A DNA stretch of 64,000 nt from contig CM062294.1 in NCBI GenBank assembly GCA_031216915.1, positions 392,389,217-392,453,216 on the forward strand, read 5' to 3'. The DNA is from Pictodentalium vernedei. Taxonomy: Eukaryota > Mollusca > Scaphopoda > Dentaliida > Dentaliidae. Shown here in pieces: positions 53,356 through 63,493 of this stretch. Position numbers and translations under genes: made by a program. How positions within the stretch are numbered: position 1 is the stretch's first letter; each line of letters opens with the position of its first letter. The notes below the pieces were generated by a model. That model did no database searches, was not told where the DNA came from, and saw only the letters and a list, made by a program, of their open reading frames with translations.

Positions 53356-56208
53356 ATGAAAGGATATTGTTCAATTGTAATAAGAGGAAATCTTCCGCTG
53401 ACTTTCATAATCATTGTATTAATTGTAGTCAGTGTAGTCGCACTAACTCCTGTTCAGTATGTGTCATTTGGGATGACAACATGGGAAGCGTGTGTCACGG
53501 TATGTTAGCGGGGAAATGGCCATGCCGGTCCTTTCTCCGCAGGGTCACTCTAGTTTATCAATCTCTATTTCAGACGAACAAGAACACGGTGATGTATCCG
53601 TGATGTCTTCCAAAAGTGTGCCTCCGTCGTCACAATTAAATGAAGAGCTAGCGGCAAAGTGCTCATGGAAATACGTCAATTGCCTAAGAGGTCCCTAGTA
53701 GGATCGACGGTCTTTGACGTCCGCTAGCTCGCCCGGTGTAGCGTCCATTCATCGAATGGTTCGGCAGCCGGGTTCGTCCATTGCGTTCCAGAAAGGAGTT
53801 TTGGGTGATGCGAGCACTATAAATCAACTAAGTGCACACCCAGTGACGGCGGATCAGAGGAGAGAACGGAGGAAGCCTATTAGTCCGGTTCCTAGTTCGT
53901 CCAGGTCCATCCGGGCTGCGAGCAAGAGAGGCCCCTCTCTCGTACAACAACATCTGGTACCAGATGTTGTGGTACAAAATGTTTCGCATTCGGAGCATAC
54001 GTCCGCCGCTCGGGACGCTCCGTTATATAGACAGTCCGGAGAGACTGTCAATAAGGCTTCCTCATCCTCACGGCAGCGCACACGACCGCACCTTGGCTAC
54101 GTGACCTCGGATATCCAGCCAGCTTTGCCAATCAGAGAATCCACGGCGACCAGGTCACGCCATCCGGTAGCCAGGGACACGAGGCCTGTAGACTCCGGAC
54201 GTTCGTATAAGAGAAGTATGCAGGAGTCAACGTACACGGAGCTTCCAGCGGCAAAGCATCGTAAGACCGCTACTCCACAGGCCTCAGTGACGGACGTGCT
54301 ATCCCAAATAGCACAACTTATCGCAGCATCCCAGCAACGACAGAATCTCTGTCGGATCAGGTAATATCCGACAACGCTGGGTCGGTACGCTCCGCTGAAG
54401 CATCAGGTACGGATGTCCGAAAACTTCATATGGTCCGACAGGATGGTAAAAGGGATTCGGAGGATTTCGAGCCTTCCCTTTCGGAACAACATAAGCTGCT
54501 GTACATTTCATCCGGCTTTATCTTCTAGAGGTTGTTTCGTCGGACCAGAATGCTGCGATGCCGGATAAGAGACTGATAGCGTCTGTGGACACAAGAATTT
54601 TTTGATCGGTTCAGGGACATTGTCCCTGAGTTTCCGACACAGTCCAATAATGTCACAGGAACTTTTGAATTATTGAACAACGCTATATATATGCTTGCTA
54701 TTAAACAAGCAAGTCTGGTTTCTTGTTCGCAAAATTCACCGTGATGTCTTCCAAAAGTGTGCCTCTGTCATCATAGTTAAATGAAGAGCTAGCGGCAATA
54801 AGTGCTCATGGAAATACGTCAATCGCCTAAGAGGTCCCTAGTAGAATCGACGGCGTTAACATCCGCTGGCTCGCCCGGTGTAGCGTCCATTCATCGAATG
54901 GCTCGGCAGCCGGGTTCATCCGTTGCGGTCCAGGAAGGAGATTTGGGTGATGCGAGCACTATAATAAGACAAAAGTACACACCCAGTGACGACGGATCAG
55001 AGGAGAGATCGGAGGAAGCCTATTAGTCCGGTTCCTAGCTCGTCCAGGTCCATCCGGGCTGCGAGCGAGAGAGGTCCAGATGTTGTGGTACAAACGTTTC
55101 GCATTCGGAGCATATGTCCGCCGCTCAGGACGCTCTGTTATATAGACAGTCCGAGAGACTGTCGATAAGGCTTCCTCATCCTCACGGCAGCGCACACGAC
55201 CGCACCTTGGCTACGTGACCTCGAATATCCTGCCAGCTTCGCCAATCAGGGATTCCAACAGGTCACGCCATCCGGTAGCCAAGGGACACGAGGCCTGTAG
55301 ACTCCGGACGCTCACATAATAGAAGTATGCGTGGGGCAACGTACACGGATCTTCCAGTGGCAAAGCAACGTAAGACCGCTTCTCCACAGGCCTCAGTGAC
55401 GGACGTGCTATCCAAAAGAGCACAACTTATCGCAGCATCCCAGCAAACATCAGAATCTCTGTCAGATCAGGAATAATCCGACGACGCTGGGTCGGTTCGC
55501 TCCGCTGAAGCATCAGGTACGGACGACCGAGCACTTCATAGGGTCCGACAGGATGGCGAAAGGGATTCGGAGGATTTTGAGCTTTCCCTTTCGGAACAAC
55601 AGAAGCTGCCATAGATTTCTTCCGGCATTATCTTCCAGAGGTTGTTCCGTCGGACTAGAATGCTGCGATGCTGGATAAGAGACTAATAGCGTCATTGGAC
55701 ACAGAGTTTTTGATCGGTTCAGGGACATCGGCCCTGAGTTGCCGACACAGTCCAATAATGTCACAAGAACATTCGAATTATTGAACGACTAATTTGAAAT
55801 GGCAGGACAGGGCATACCGAGAGTTCCTTTGCGTCTAGACGACGATGCTGAAGACTGGGAATTGTTTATATCGCCGTCTATGTCAATTCCAACCATGACG
55901 TTGGAAACGACAATAATGTCTAACAGACTTAACTTAGACGCTTTATCATACGCAGACCACCTTACTAAGGCGTTATCATTATGTCTTCAAGGGAAAGAAT
56001 TCCAGGATATGATCCTCAATGAGATTTCTTTCAAGGGCAGTAGATTTTCCACGTATAACTCCGCCCTTCAGTGGCAAACCTGGAGTTGGTTAGACGTGAC
56101 GCAGCCCTAGCTACATCCACGTGCGTGGATAGTAAGGTGAAGAACTCTCTTAGAGTCGCTTCGGTCTCGGAGAAGCTTCTCTTCGACGGCAACCTTTCAG
56201 CAATCTAT
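53356..56208 (+). pseudogene. DIRS-D gag, tandemly duplicated and frameshifted
   Basis: It begins MKGYCS as in B but loses frame within 20 codons. The segment 53600-54740 (from GTGATGTCTTCCAAAAGTGT) is repeated at 54741-55790. Both copies carry the SSPGVASIHRMVRQPGSS, SPVPSSSRSIRAAS and RTRPHLGYVTS parts, with different lesions. 55799-56200 holds the C-terminal domain (PRVPLRLDDDAEDWELF, LSYADHLTKALSLCLQGKE, ANLELVRRDAALATST). The RS-rich tail is absent, because at about 56209 the sequence jumps into the end of the RT. Confidence 0.85.
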
Positions 56209-57190
56209 GAATTGCTCGATATAGACATTCTCTTGTCAATCAAGTGTAACAAGAGATTCAGACTTGGGCAAACATTCAGTGGTTGACTCAGGGAGTTCCA
56301 CTGCAGTTGCCGGATCCGAGTTTTACGATTATGACGGATGCCAGTCAAACAGGTTGGGGTACAACATTGATCCCAACGGATTCGAAGTGCCAGGGTCTTT
56401 GGGTTCCGCAGTTTCTAGGCAAGCACATAAACATTCAAGAAATGATGTCAATTTGGCTTGCACTACGTCATTGGATGAACATTATTCAGAAAGTGCATGT
56501 CCAAATCCTGTCCGACAATACGACAGTAGTTGCGTATATCCGGAACCAGGGAGGCACTCATTCCGTTCCGTTATTCAATTTAACGGAAAGAATCCTTCTG
56601 TTTGTTCTAGAACACCAAGTTCTGCTTTGGTCCGTCATATTCCGGGTCGTCTGAATGTATTAGCAGACTCCCTTTCACGGAAGGGTCGCTTATTGCCGTC
56701 AGAATGGACTCTCAACAAACAGGTATTCTATCAGATTCGCTACCAATGGGAGCGGCCAATGATAGACTTATTTGCGACACAACAATCAATTGCAGATGTA
56801 TGTGTCACCATGTCCGGATCCCCGAGCATATGCAGTAAACGCTCTATCGATCTCGTGGGACGGAATGATAGGATATGCGTATCCTCCAGCGCCGTTGATT
56901 CAGCAAATATTGCTAAGATAAAACAATCACAATGCAATTCTGTTGGTAGCATCTCTGTCTCCACAGAGACCGTGGATAAATTTACTCAGGTGTCTGCTGT
57001 GGGACTTACCGGGAAAACTTCCTCCATGAGAGGATCTTCTTTTGCTGGGGAAATCGTGTCAACTTCATCACAACCCGCAAGGTCTCAACCTTCACGTATT
57101 CCGTTGTGTGGTCCTTCTTGCACGGCAAGCATTGTACAGGACGAGCAGTGGTCGCGATTTCTAACTGTAGGAGGACCTCCTCTTTGCTAT
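56209..57190 (+). pseudogene. DIRS-D RNase H region (RT deleted)
   Basis: The jump from gag (ATCTATGAATTG) to LLDIDILLSIKC removes about 1.3 kb, including all RT motifs. RNase H is open from 56283: LQLPDPSFTIMTDASQTGWG, ALRHWMNIIQKVHVQILSDN and TTVVAYIRNQGGTHS, then a frameshift near 56630 before RHIPGRLNVLADSLSRKGR. The post-RNase H region follows in pieces, and 57109-57185 matches CGPSC...LTVGGPPL. Confidence 0.85.
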
Positions 57191-58164
57191 ACTATGCGGC
57201 TAAAGTGGAAGGTCTTTCGTCGTTGGTGTAGGGATCATTATGTTGATATTTTTTATCCCTCCATACCAGACATTGCAAACATTCTAGTATACTTGTTTGA
57301 CGAGATCAACTGCAGCCTGTTACTATTAAAGGTTATAGGTCTATGTTATCTGATACCTATGCACACCATGATAGTTTACAGTTGGATCTAATGTCTCTTT
57401 ATCTAAATTAGTTAGAAACTTTTCGATAAATAGACCTAGAACCCTTAGATTAATTCCTAAATGGAATTTAGCTTGGGTTCTTCTTAAACTAAAAGAAAAC
57501 CATTTGAGCCTCTTGAGACAGTAGATTTCAAATTCTGGTCTTATAAGGCAGCATTTCTCTTAGCTTTCTCTTCTGCTGAAGAGTCAGTGAGCTTCATGCA
57601 CTATCGGTGGACGATTCTCACTTTCGTAGTATCAGGAACACTATTACCTTTACTACTAATGTTGGATTTTTGGCTAAGAATCAGGCTCCTAATAAATATC
57701 CGGAACCTATTGTTATAAAGGACCTTCCGTCTTCAGACGGGCATAGGCCTTTACTCTGTCCGGTTAGAGCTTTATGTATTTATAAACAAGATCTCAGTTT
57801 ATCAGAAAGGACGTAAAAGCTTCTTCTGTCTCTGATGCCTAATAGAAAGGACATTACGGTCCATTCTATTGCTAGATGGATTCAATTAACTATCTGTACT
57901 GCTTATGATAATCTATCTTTAACTCAGCAGTCTGTGCTTAAGATTTCGGCTCATGAAGTAATAGCTCTTTCTACATCTTGGGCTTCTGCAAATAGTATTG
58001 CTATTACAGATTTAATGAAGGCAGCATATTGGTCTCAGCCATCCACATTCACGAATTTTTATCTCGGAAATATTGAGTCCATTTCTGGAGACCTGTATTC
58101 TTTAGGTCCATTATCTGCTGCTCAGAATGTTGTTCACTTAACAGTTGCAACTATAGTTATGTAG
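57191..58164 (+). pseudogene. DIRS-D tyrosine recombinase, broken
   Basis: It aligns with C through KWKVFRRWCRDHYVDIFYPS, then frameshifts near 57310, 57500, 57575 and 57790. The catalytic His-x-x-Arg reads HEVIAL, so the Arg is lost. The Tyr remains (FTNFYLGN). The usual stop after NVVH is lost (CACTTAACA) and the frame ends at 58164. Confidence 0.85.
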
Positions 58165-58719
58165 GCTTTCTGTTCAGGCAGTGACTCCGTCTTGTTGCCC
58201 TCTTCGCTCTGGGCTATTTGACCAAGGGGGAGGGGGGGGGGGGGAGGGTGTTCCCTTGGGTCACCTGTTTTATAATGAAAACAAGGTGATACCTCCTCCT
58301 GAGTCAGTAATTCTGAGCTGTTACTGGGATGGTTTTAAAGTGAAAAGTTAATGTTTAAAAAATTCATTCATGTCATATTTTTAAAGTGTAGCATTTGAAT
58401 ATGTCACGTGTCAAACGGGCGTTAATATACAATCCTCAGACACTTTTAAAAGTGTATAAAGAGTCTCAATTCGCTGGACTAACTTTATTTATTGGCTTAC
58501 TTTAAAAATAATTAGTATAAGGATTATACTGGATGTTAATAGAGAACATGAATGTTATGATGCTCAATTATGGAGGGTGTTTTTCTAATTTATCATAAAT
58601 AAGAAAGATACATGTAAAGCCTAATACTCCTTTTCTCCTCGAGGGGATGACTCTATTTTATATAGTTGAGCTTATTGGATTTTCCTCTATGTCCTAGGCC
58701 CTCCAGCCTTTTTACTATT
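58165..58719 (+). other. DIRS-D 3' untranslated region with poly-G
   Basis: Non-coding. The G-run at 58232-58244 occupies the conserved position. It lacks the GCTCGGTGTGAAG stretch present in A-C (a short deletion near 58391). Confidence 0.75.
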
Positions 58720-58808
58720 CAGCTATGTCTGGGTCATTGGTACAGTATAAAAATGTTAAAAAATTTATAGTAATTTATATATTTTTTATACTTACCAATG
58801 ACCCAGAC
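58720..58808. repeat. ICR of DIRS-D
   Basis: CAGCTATGTCTGGGTCATTG...ATAAAAAT (complement of the left end) joined to GTTAAAAAATTTATAG...GACCCAGAC (complement of the right end). It is intact. The left half has GTACAG where D's own left terminus has CTATAC, one diverged base pair. Confidence 0.88.
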
Positions 58809-59111
58809 GGGGATGGCCCTCCCAGGAGTTGGGAACTCATACCTCCCCGCTGAGTACATAGCGCTGACCAGGCACTGATTGTAAGAATGATAAATGGCGC
58901 CAATTTCGGGACCGCCTTGACACTGCGCATGCGCAGTAGAGGCGAAGTATGGAGGGCCATTCAGGACATGATTTCTTTGGTTTTAGATGCCAATTTTGGG
59001 GATTGGGGGGCAAAATTTGTGTTTGGCCCTAGATTTTTAAGAGTTAGCACCAGCTATGTCTGGGTCATTGGTAAGTATAAAAAATATATAAATTACTATA
59101 AATTTTTTAAC
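58809..59111. repeat. Right terminal segment of DIRS-D
   Basis: GGGGATGGCCCTCCCAGGAG ... followed by the inverted arm (about 58880-59111), ending GTCTGGGTCATTGGTAAGTA and the AT-rich extension. Confidence 0.88.
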
Positions 59112-60656
59112 TTTTTCCGGAAAAATATTTTGAATTGAATTTTGATTGCTATTATTCATGTATCTTAATTATATATATTTTGTTGTGGAGTTTGAAGGCC
59201 TGATATCGACTTTAGTCGATGCACTCTTGCGGACTCTTGTATTTGTTCTTCACGTCCTTCTCCGCCCTTCAGTGGCATTATGTAGTCGGTCAGGCATGAG
59301 GGTGCCTTGTGGTTCCTATACTATTTGATGACGAACACAAGAATGATTCAAGTAATGCGGGTGAAGGGGGTTCATTATGATTTTGAATCTCCCCCCCACA
59401 CCGCCAATGTGTTAAGAGGCGATTACCGGGCAAGACGTAGTTTTTTACGTGTAAGCCTCCTATGCATTTAAGTGCATACATGCATTTCGTGACTTCACGA
59501 TTGGCGGCTGGGTCGTGTTCTATGGCGACCTTATGGGCACATCCACTTTCTAGTTGGTTGGTTTCCTGTGGTTGTTCGTCTATATGTCATATACGAGCAT
59601 ATGATTCATCATCAATAAAGTTGCTATCCTTTGGGTACCTGGGAGGCTGTCTAGTCAGTTAACTGGTATTCAGATGATTACATGCGGGATTTCAATGCTC
59701 ACATGCATAATAATCGCATTATTAGGCAGACGTATTATTGTATGTTATGGACCTTAGAAACTATGAATTATTTCGGGGGCGGTCTGTGGCGAGTCTGTTA
59801 ATCATAGCTTGATCCATTTCTAGACCCAGGTTTCTATTAATGGCGGTGCAGAATCAAATACATCTTGTCTTACAGTATCGTATATTTGCACGTTTCTAGG
59901 AACATAGATATCGGATAGAACACGTCTAGGAGTGTTATTTACTGGAATTTATTGTACAGCTGAATGGGGTCTCCTGTGGGTTACCTTGGAAGTGTGTTTA
60001 CTCTCCAGAGATCGTCCATTGTGATTCTATTGGACATGTGTATGTTATATATTATATAACTGGTTTTCGACCTATCTGCATATGCCAACTCAGGTGTATG
60101 TTACAAGTGGGCAATATTAATAATAATTAATACCTGGTTATCTATTTGACGAATATTTATATTGTTATTTGGTACCGTTTTTACTGATTCCAGAGTGTTT
60201 CCCTCTTCTTTTTGAAGATTCCTTCAAAAAGGGTGGGGGGGGGAGGATTTCTTACCTCTCCTCCAGCTTGATAAGTATGTAACTATGAGTGAAGCTGTTT
60301 TGTCTGTAGATTATATCCTGGATACAGATTGTGTTTATTGTATATGGCATATGTTTGTGAGGGATAGGCTCTCATTCTCAAATACGCCATCCGCCATCCT
60401 AATTTTTGGGGCTTAGTCTGGATTAGCCTTAAAAAATTGAGAACTCGTTGCATCCAGTTAGCATAGTCTTCATGCTAAGAATATTGAATTACTTGAAATT
60501 GGCTCCTTATTGATGATATGTCTTCTCTCTTACTGTATAGAGAGACATACATGTAATTCCTTTTAAATTTAATTTCCTTTCACCTTGGATTACAGGCTAT
60601 GGAACTATGTTGGTCTACTAATTCTAAAGTCCTATGCCCGCCGCCTTTTTACGTTT
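59112..60656 (+). other. DIRS-F remainder after DIRS-D
   Basis: 59112-59245 continues the F leader (TTTTGATTGCTATTATTCAT, TCGACTTTAGTCGATGCACT). 59260-59280 has CTCCGCCCTTCAGTGGC, a gag fragment. 59290-60180 has no match in the other copies and no gene that I can name. 60181-60656 is F's 3' region, with TTTTTGAAGATTCCTTCAAA, a poly-G (60235-60243) and CTTTCACCTTGGATTACAGG. Confidence 0.6.
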
Positions 60657-60746
60657 CAGCTAAGTCTGGGCCATTGGGTTATAGTTTAAAAATATTATAA
60701 ATTTAAAGTAATTTGTATATTTTTTATACTTACCAATGGCCCAGAC
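60657..60746. repeat. ICR of DIRS-F
   Basis: CAGCTAAGTCTGGGCCATTG, GGTTATAGTTTAAAAAT (complement of F's left end), then ATTATAAATTTAAAGTAATT ... GGCCCAGAC (complement of F's right end). The junction triplet is ATT here, where A-D have GTT. Confidence 0.88.
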
Positions 60747-61045
60747 AGGTATGGCCCTCCCATGAGTGGGCACTCATACCTCCCCGCTGAGTTATTATGT
60801 AGTACTTTTTTCTACAAAGAATGATCTTGGCGTCAATTTTGGTCATTTCCTGGCGACTGCGCATGCGTGAAGAGTAAAAGTATGGGGGACCAGATAGGAC
60901 TTTAAATTTTCAGTTTTGCAAGCAAATTTGGGGGATTGGGGTGTTCAAAATTTGTGTTTGGCCCTTGATAACTTTGAGTTAGCACCAGCTAAGTCTGGGC
61001 CATTGGTAAGTATAAAAAATATACAAATTACTTTAAATTTATAAT
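60747..61045. repeat. Right terminal segment of DIRS-F
   Basis: AGGTATGGCCCTCCCATGAG ... then the inverted arm from about 60816, with TTGGCGTCAA and GCGCATGCG palindromes. It ends TTTAAATTTATAAT, followed by host TTTTCACCGCC. Confidence 0.85.
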
Positions 61046-61404
61046 TTTTCACCGCCAAATTTGTTATTTGATTATCAGCAAATCTGGAAATAAGTAGACG
61101 GTCATCTGAAGAATGAGTTCCCCAGAGGGTAGCATTTCTAAATGTACCCTCTTTGAACCTCAGTCTTAATCAAGCTCTAAGACCTAAACAGAAAGAGGTA
61201 ACCAGTGGATAAATTGGGGGGATTTTAGCCCACTGTATTTTGAGTAGCACCAGCAAATTCATCCTGGGGGGGGGGGGGGGGGGGGGGGGGGGGTTCATTC
61301 TACAAATGACAGATTGCTTGATTATCAGGGTTCTACAGTACTAAGAAATGGCAGTTGCTCATAATGAGAAATTTGACTGACAGATGTTATATAGAATAAA
61401 TAGT
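61046..61404. repeat. Repeat also found at 36430-36700, plus 35-bp poly-G
   Basis: 61080-61260 shows CCCCAGAGGGTAGCATTTCT, AACCTCAGTCTTAATC and AAACAGAAAGAGG, which are reversed counterparts of phrases at 36490-36620. A G-run of about 37 bp lies at 61267-61303. No gene is present. Confidence 0.6.
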
Positions 61405-61407
61405 AGG

Positions 61408-61526
61408 GCCGCTCGTCGGATTTAAACCATGGGTAGGATAAGGGTTTTAACCATTCGGCTTGCCGAGTGGTTAAAACCCTTATTCTATGAGTGGTTTAAA
61501 TCTTATTAATGGCCCTAGTACCTATT
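61408..61526. repeat. Palindrome of about 120 bp
   Basis: The centre ATAAGGGTTTTAACCATTCGGC / CCGAGTGGTTAAAACCCTTAT (61438-61482) is almost perfect with a 3-nt loop. Outer segments GGATTTAAACCAT/GTGGTTTAAATC and TAGTAGGGCC/GGCCCTAGTA also pair. Confidence 0.88.
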
Positions 61527-62057
61527 TTTTTTTATTTATACCATGCTCTTAATAAATGTAACTTGAAATGGAGAAAAAATGACACTTTCTATCGCAAACA
61601 TGTGGGTTTGTTTTGTTTACATCTGCACCGGTGGGCAGTACTACCGGCTGTACATGAATACTTGATTGACAGCTAGATACATCGTCAAAGTTGATTGAAT
61701 TTACCTTGCTTTTTCAGTCAAATTATTATTAACAATTCTTAAATTTTATTTTGAATATTTAATTGTAGGTATGTTAAACTTAATAAGTCATTTACACGTA
61801 GTAGATAGTACTGCAAAATGTTGTATGATTGAATAAAACATCGCGATGTGTGAATGTATTGAAGTTGGGAAATTGCATCATGCTAAAGGTCAAGTTGGAT
61901 GAACTTCCGACTATTGGTGTAAATTTTTTTAACCTCAGTAGAAGCTTTACACCAGTAGTGGGGTTAAAAGCTAAAATTTAATATACAGGCTTTTCACAGT
62001 TAGTACATGTAACATAGGCGAGCATGGTATAAATTAACTGTACTAACTTTATTGCAG
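61527..62057 (+). other. PELO intron end, upstream of the second exon
   Basis: No repeats that I recognise. It ends with CTAACTTTATTGCAG, the acceptor of the exon at 62058. Confidence 0.6.
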
Positions 62058-62129
62058 AATAAGACCAGTTGAAAGAGCAGTAGAAGAACAAGCTATAGAG
62101 GTTTTATTAATTTCTGATGAGTTATTCCG
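62058..62129 (+). CDS. PELO: Pelota internal exon (following 17707-17827)
   Basis: A 72-nt exon. Its first base completes the Gly codon split by the intron. It then reads IRPVERAVEEQAIEVLLISD and ELFR, and ends within the Arg codon before a GTCTGT donor (a weak but GT donor). LLISDELFR is a hallmark segment of pelota, following directly after the RAFYG of the previous exon in known pelota proteins. The next exon lies beyond the window. The gene's open frame and conserved splice phases argue for a functional host gene. Confidence 0.92.
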
Positions 62130-62355
62130 GTCTGTATTCTATTATCATACTTGCATTTTTAAAAGTTATATTTGTTGTTATGTAGAAGCAAATGACCTAC
62201 TAAAATATCTAAAACAGCATTATTTGAACAGAAGGGATTTCATTCTGGGCCATGACTGGGGTTATTGTAATGACCTGTAATTAATTACATTTTTCAAAAT
62301 AATTGCGAGTAATTTGTAATTGAAGTTTTTTTCAGCCCTATGTTATTGAAAGTAA
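62130..62355 (+). other. PELO: Next PELO intron, start
   Basis: AT-rich sequence with TAATTAATTA-type stretches. Nothing else is seen. Confidence 0.5.
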
Positions 62356-62359
62356 TTAA

Positions 62360-62588
62360 CCCTTTACCCAACACAGGATATCAAAATTTATTATTTTAAT
62401 TATTGTTCTTTCAAATTTTTTGAAAACTTTCAACAAACCATATTATGTAATCCCTCATTGGAACAGACTTGATGAGCTAGTTCCAATGAGGAGTTCACAA
62501 GATAAGGTTTTAATGAAATTTTGTTTTTTTTCAACTGTTTAATTTGTATATTACGTAGGTGAATGCAGTCAATTCATTAGTTAAAGGG
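62360..62588. mobile_element. piggyBac-like MITE (229 bp)
   Basis: TTAA (62356-62359), CCCTTTACCCAACACAGG ... TTAAAGGG, TTAA (62589-62592). An internal hairpin CTCATTGGAAC / GTTCCAATGAG lies near 62454-62491. The immediate flanks GAAAGTAA/TTACTTTC are also inverted, so the palindrome extends past the TTAA. There is no coding capacity. Confidence 0.65.
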
Positions 62589-62727
62589 TTAATTACTTTC
62601 AAGAAATGCAGTTAATTCTCAATTAGTTTCCATTACAATTCAGTTACTTTCAAATTTTTTCTATTGAATATTTTACAGCCCAGTCAGCCCATTATAACCA
62701 ACTTAAGTATAACATGGAGCATCAGGG

Positions 62728-62880
62728 CTTATATTTCATCAAATTTTGGAGAATCCATTTGGATTCTCGTGAAAATGGTAGCAAGAATTCATACCTGCTA
62801 TGAATGTCCCATGTTACAACCATGGTTGAACCCCTGGTGTATACAGATAACACATGCTAACCCTTTACGAAACACAGCTT
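62728..62880 (+). repeat. Direct repeat, first copy (second at 63858-63976)
   Basis: TATTTCATCAAATTTTGGAG, CCATTTGGATTCTCGTGAAA, ATGGTAGCAAGAATTCATAC and AACACATGCTAACCCTTTA recur 1.1 kb further on with small changes. The repeat includes the left end of a piggyBac-like MITE, so the repeated unit is larger than the MITE. Confidence 0.75.
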
Positions 62881-62936
62881 TTTAAGTTTCAAAACAAAAA
62901 CTGAATTTGATAATTTAAAAAAAACAACAACAGTAT

Positions 62937-63030
62937 TTGCCAATAAAATCTTACAAATATGGATGTCATTGGAACTGGCTCATTGAACCAGTTCCACTGA
63001 CAGCCATATTTGGAAAAATTTTATTGGCAA
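62937..63030. repeat. Hairpin with about 43-bp arms
   Basis: TTTGCCAATAAAATCTTACA ... GGAACTGG pairs with CCAGTTCC ... ATTTTATTGGCAAA around the loop CTCATTGA, with a few mismatches. It is the centre of the MITE. Confidence 0.85.
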
Positions 63031-63094
63031 AGTGTCAGGATGTTTTGGGTCATGTTAGCCTTGTACTGGTTAATTTGCTGCCGCTATGTTAGTT

Positions 63095-63493
63095 TTTTTT
63101 TTTTTATTAGGGTTTAACGACACATTAACAGCCAGGGTCATATCATGTCGGTGACAGTTTTACGGGTGTAGGAAGCTGGAGTACCCGGAGAGAACCACCG
63201 AGCAACAACAAGCAGCTGCCAGCTCTCCAACATCGTAACTCTGAACTCTGCACCACGGCACAGGCAGGGTCAGATTGGTTGAAGACATGCGCACCATCGA
63301 CGTGCAGTATGCCTTAGTACACAGCGTCATCGTGCCCCCAGGAAATCGGGGTTAAGTGCCTTGCCCAAGGACACAATGTGGGAGCACGAATCAGTCGCTG
63401 AAATGGTCACCCATCCAACTACTAACCACGCCCGACGTTGCTTAACTTCAGTGATCTGACGAGAACCGGTTACCACGACGCCACCGCCCCCCC
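63095..63493 (-). mobile_element. 5S rRNA-headed SINE, 14-bp target duplication
   Basis: On the minus strand the head contains TCAGATCACTGAAGTTAAGC and GTCGGGCGTGGTTAGTAGTT then GGATGGGTGACC, which is the internal-promoter half of 5S rRNA. The body follows (TTGTGTCCTTGGGCAAGGCA, CATGTCTTCAACCAATCTGA, GGTACTCCAGCTTCCT), the same body as the tRNA-headed SINEs. The tail is AATAAAAAAAAAAA. The duplication CCGCTATGTTAGTT lies at 63081-63094 and 63494-63507. Transcription would be by RNA polymerase III through the type 1 promoter. Confidence 0.93.

Larger units (their letters stand above)
52268..59111 (+). mobile_element. DIRS element D (6,844 bp), internally rearranged
   Basis: The left terminus ATTTTTATACTATACC is at 52268 and the right terminus ...AATTTTTTAAC at 59111, with no target duplication in F. 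The left arm (to about 52470) and right arm (58880-59111) share D-only variants (GGCGCCATTTATC / GATAAATGGCGCC). The ICR is at 58720-58808. Inside: leader (to 53355), a tandemly duplicated gag, a 1.3-kb deletion that removes nearly all of the RT, RNase H and recombinase. D is non-autonomous. Confidence 0.9.
50069..61045 (+). mobile_element. DIRS element F (old, diverged, gutted), hosting DIRS-D
   Basis: The left terminus ATTTTTATACTATAACCC is at 50069 and the right terminus ...CTTTAAATTTATAAT ends at 61045. Its variants (GGCCCAGAC instead of GACCCAGAC; ACTCAAAGTTATCAAGG) occur in the left arm, the ICR (60657-60746) and the right arm, so these are parts of one element. Only leader and gag relics remain; RT, RNase H and recombinase are gone. 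A 1.25-kb internal duplication (50791-52039, restarting at 52040) is present, and D was inserted in the second copy. F represents a different subfamily from A-D. Confidence 0.85.
17828..62057 (+). other. PELO: PELO intron, 44.2 kb, packed with nested transposons
   Basis: The donor GTAAAT at 17828 and acceptor TTTATTGCAG ending at 62057 are joined by phase: the 5' exon leaves two bases (GG) and the 3' exon supplies one (A), giving Gly. All large elements of the middle of the window (DIRS-B, C, D and F, two long tandem-repeat elements, MITEs and SINEs) lie in this intron, in the sense direction for the DIRS elements. Confidence 0.85.

Noticed and set aside
63380..63493. 5S rRNA gene on the minus strand
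   Set aside because: Only the promoter-containing half is 5S-like. It is fused to the SINE body and flanked by a 14-bp duplication.
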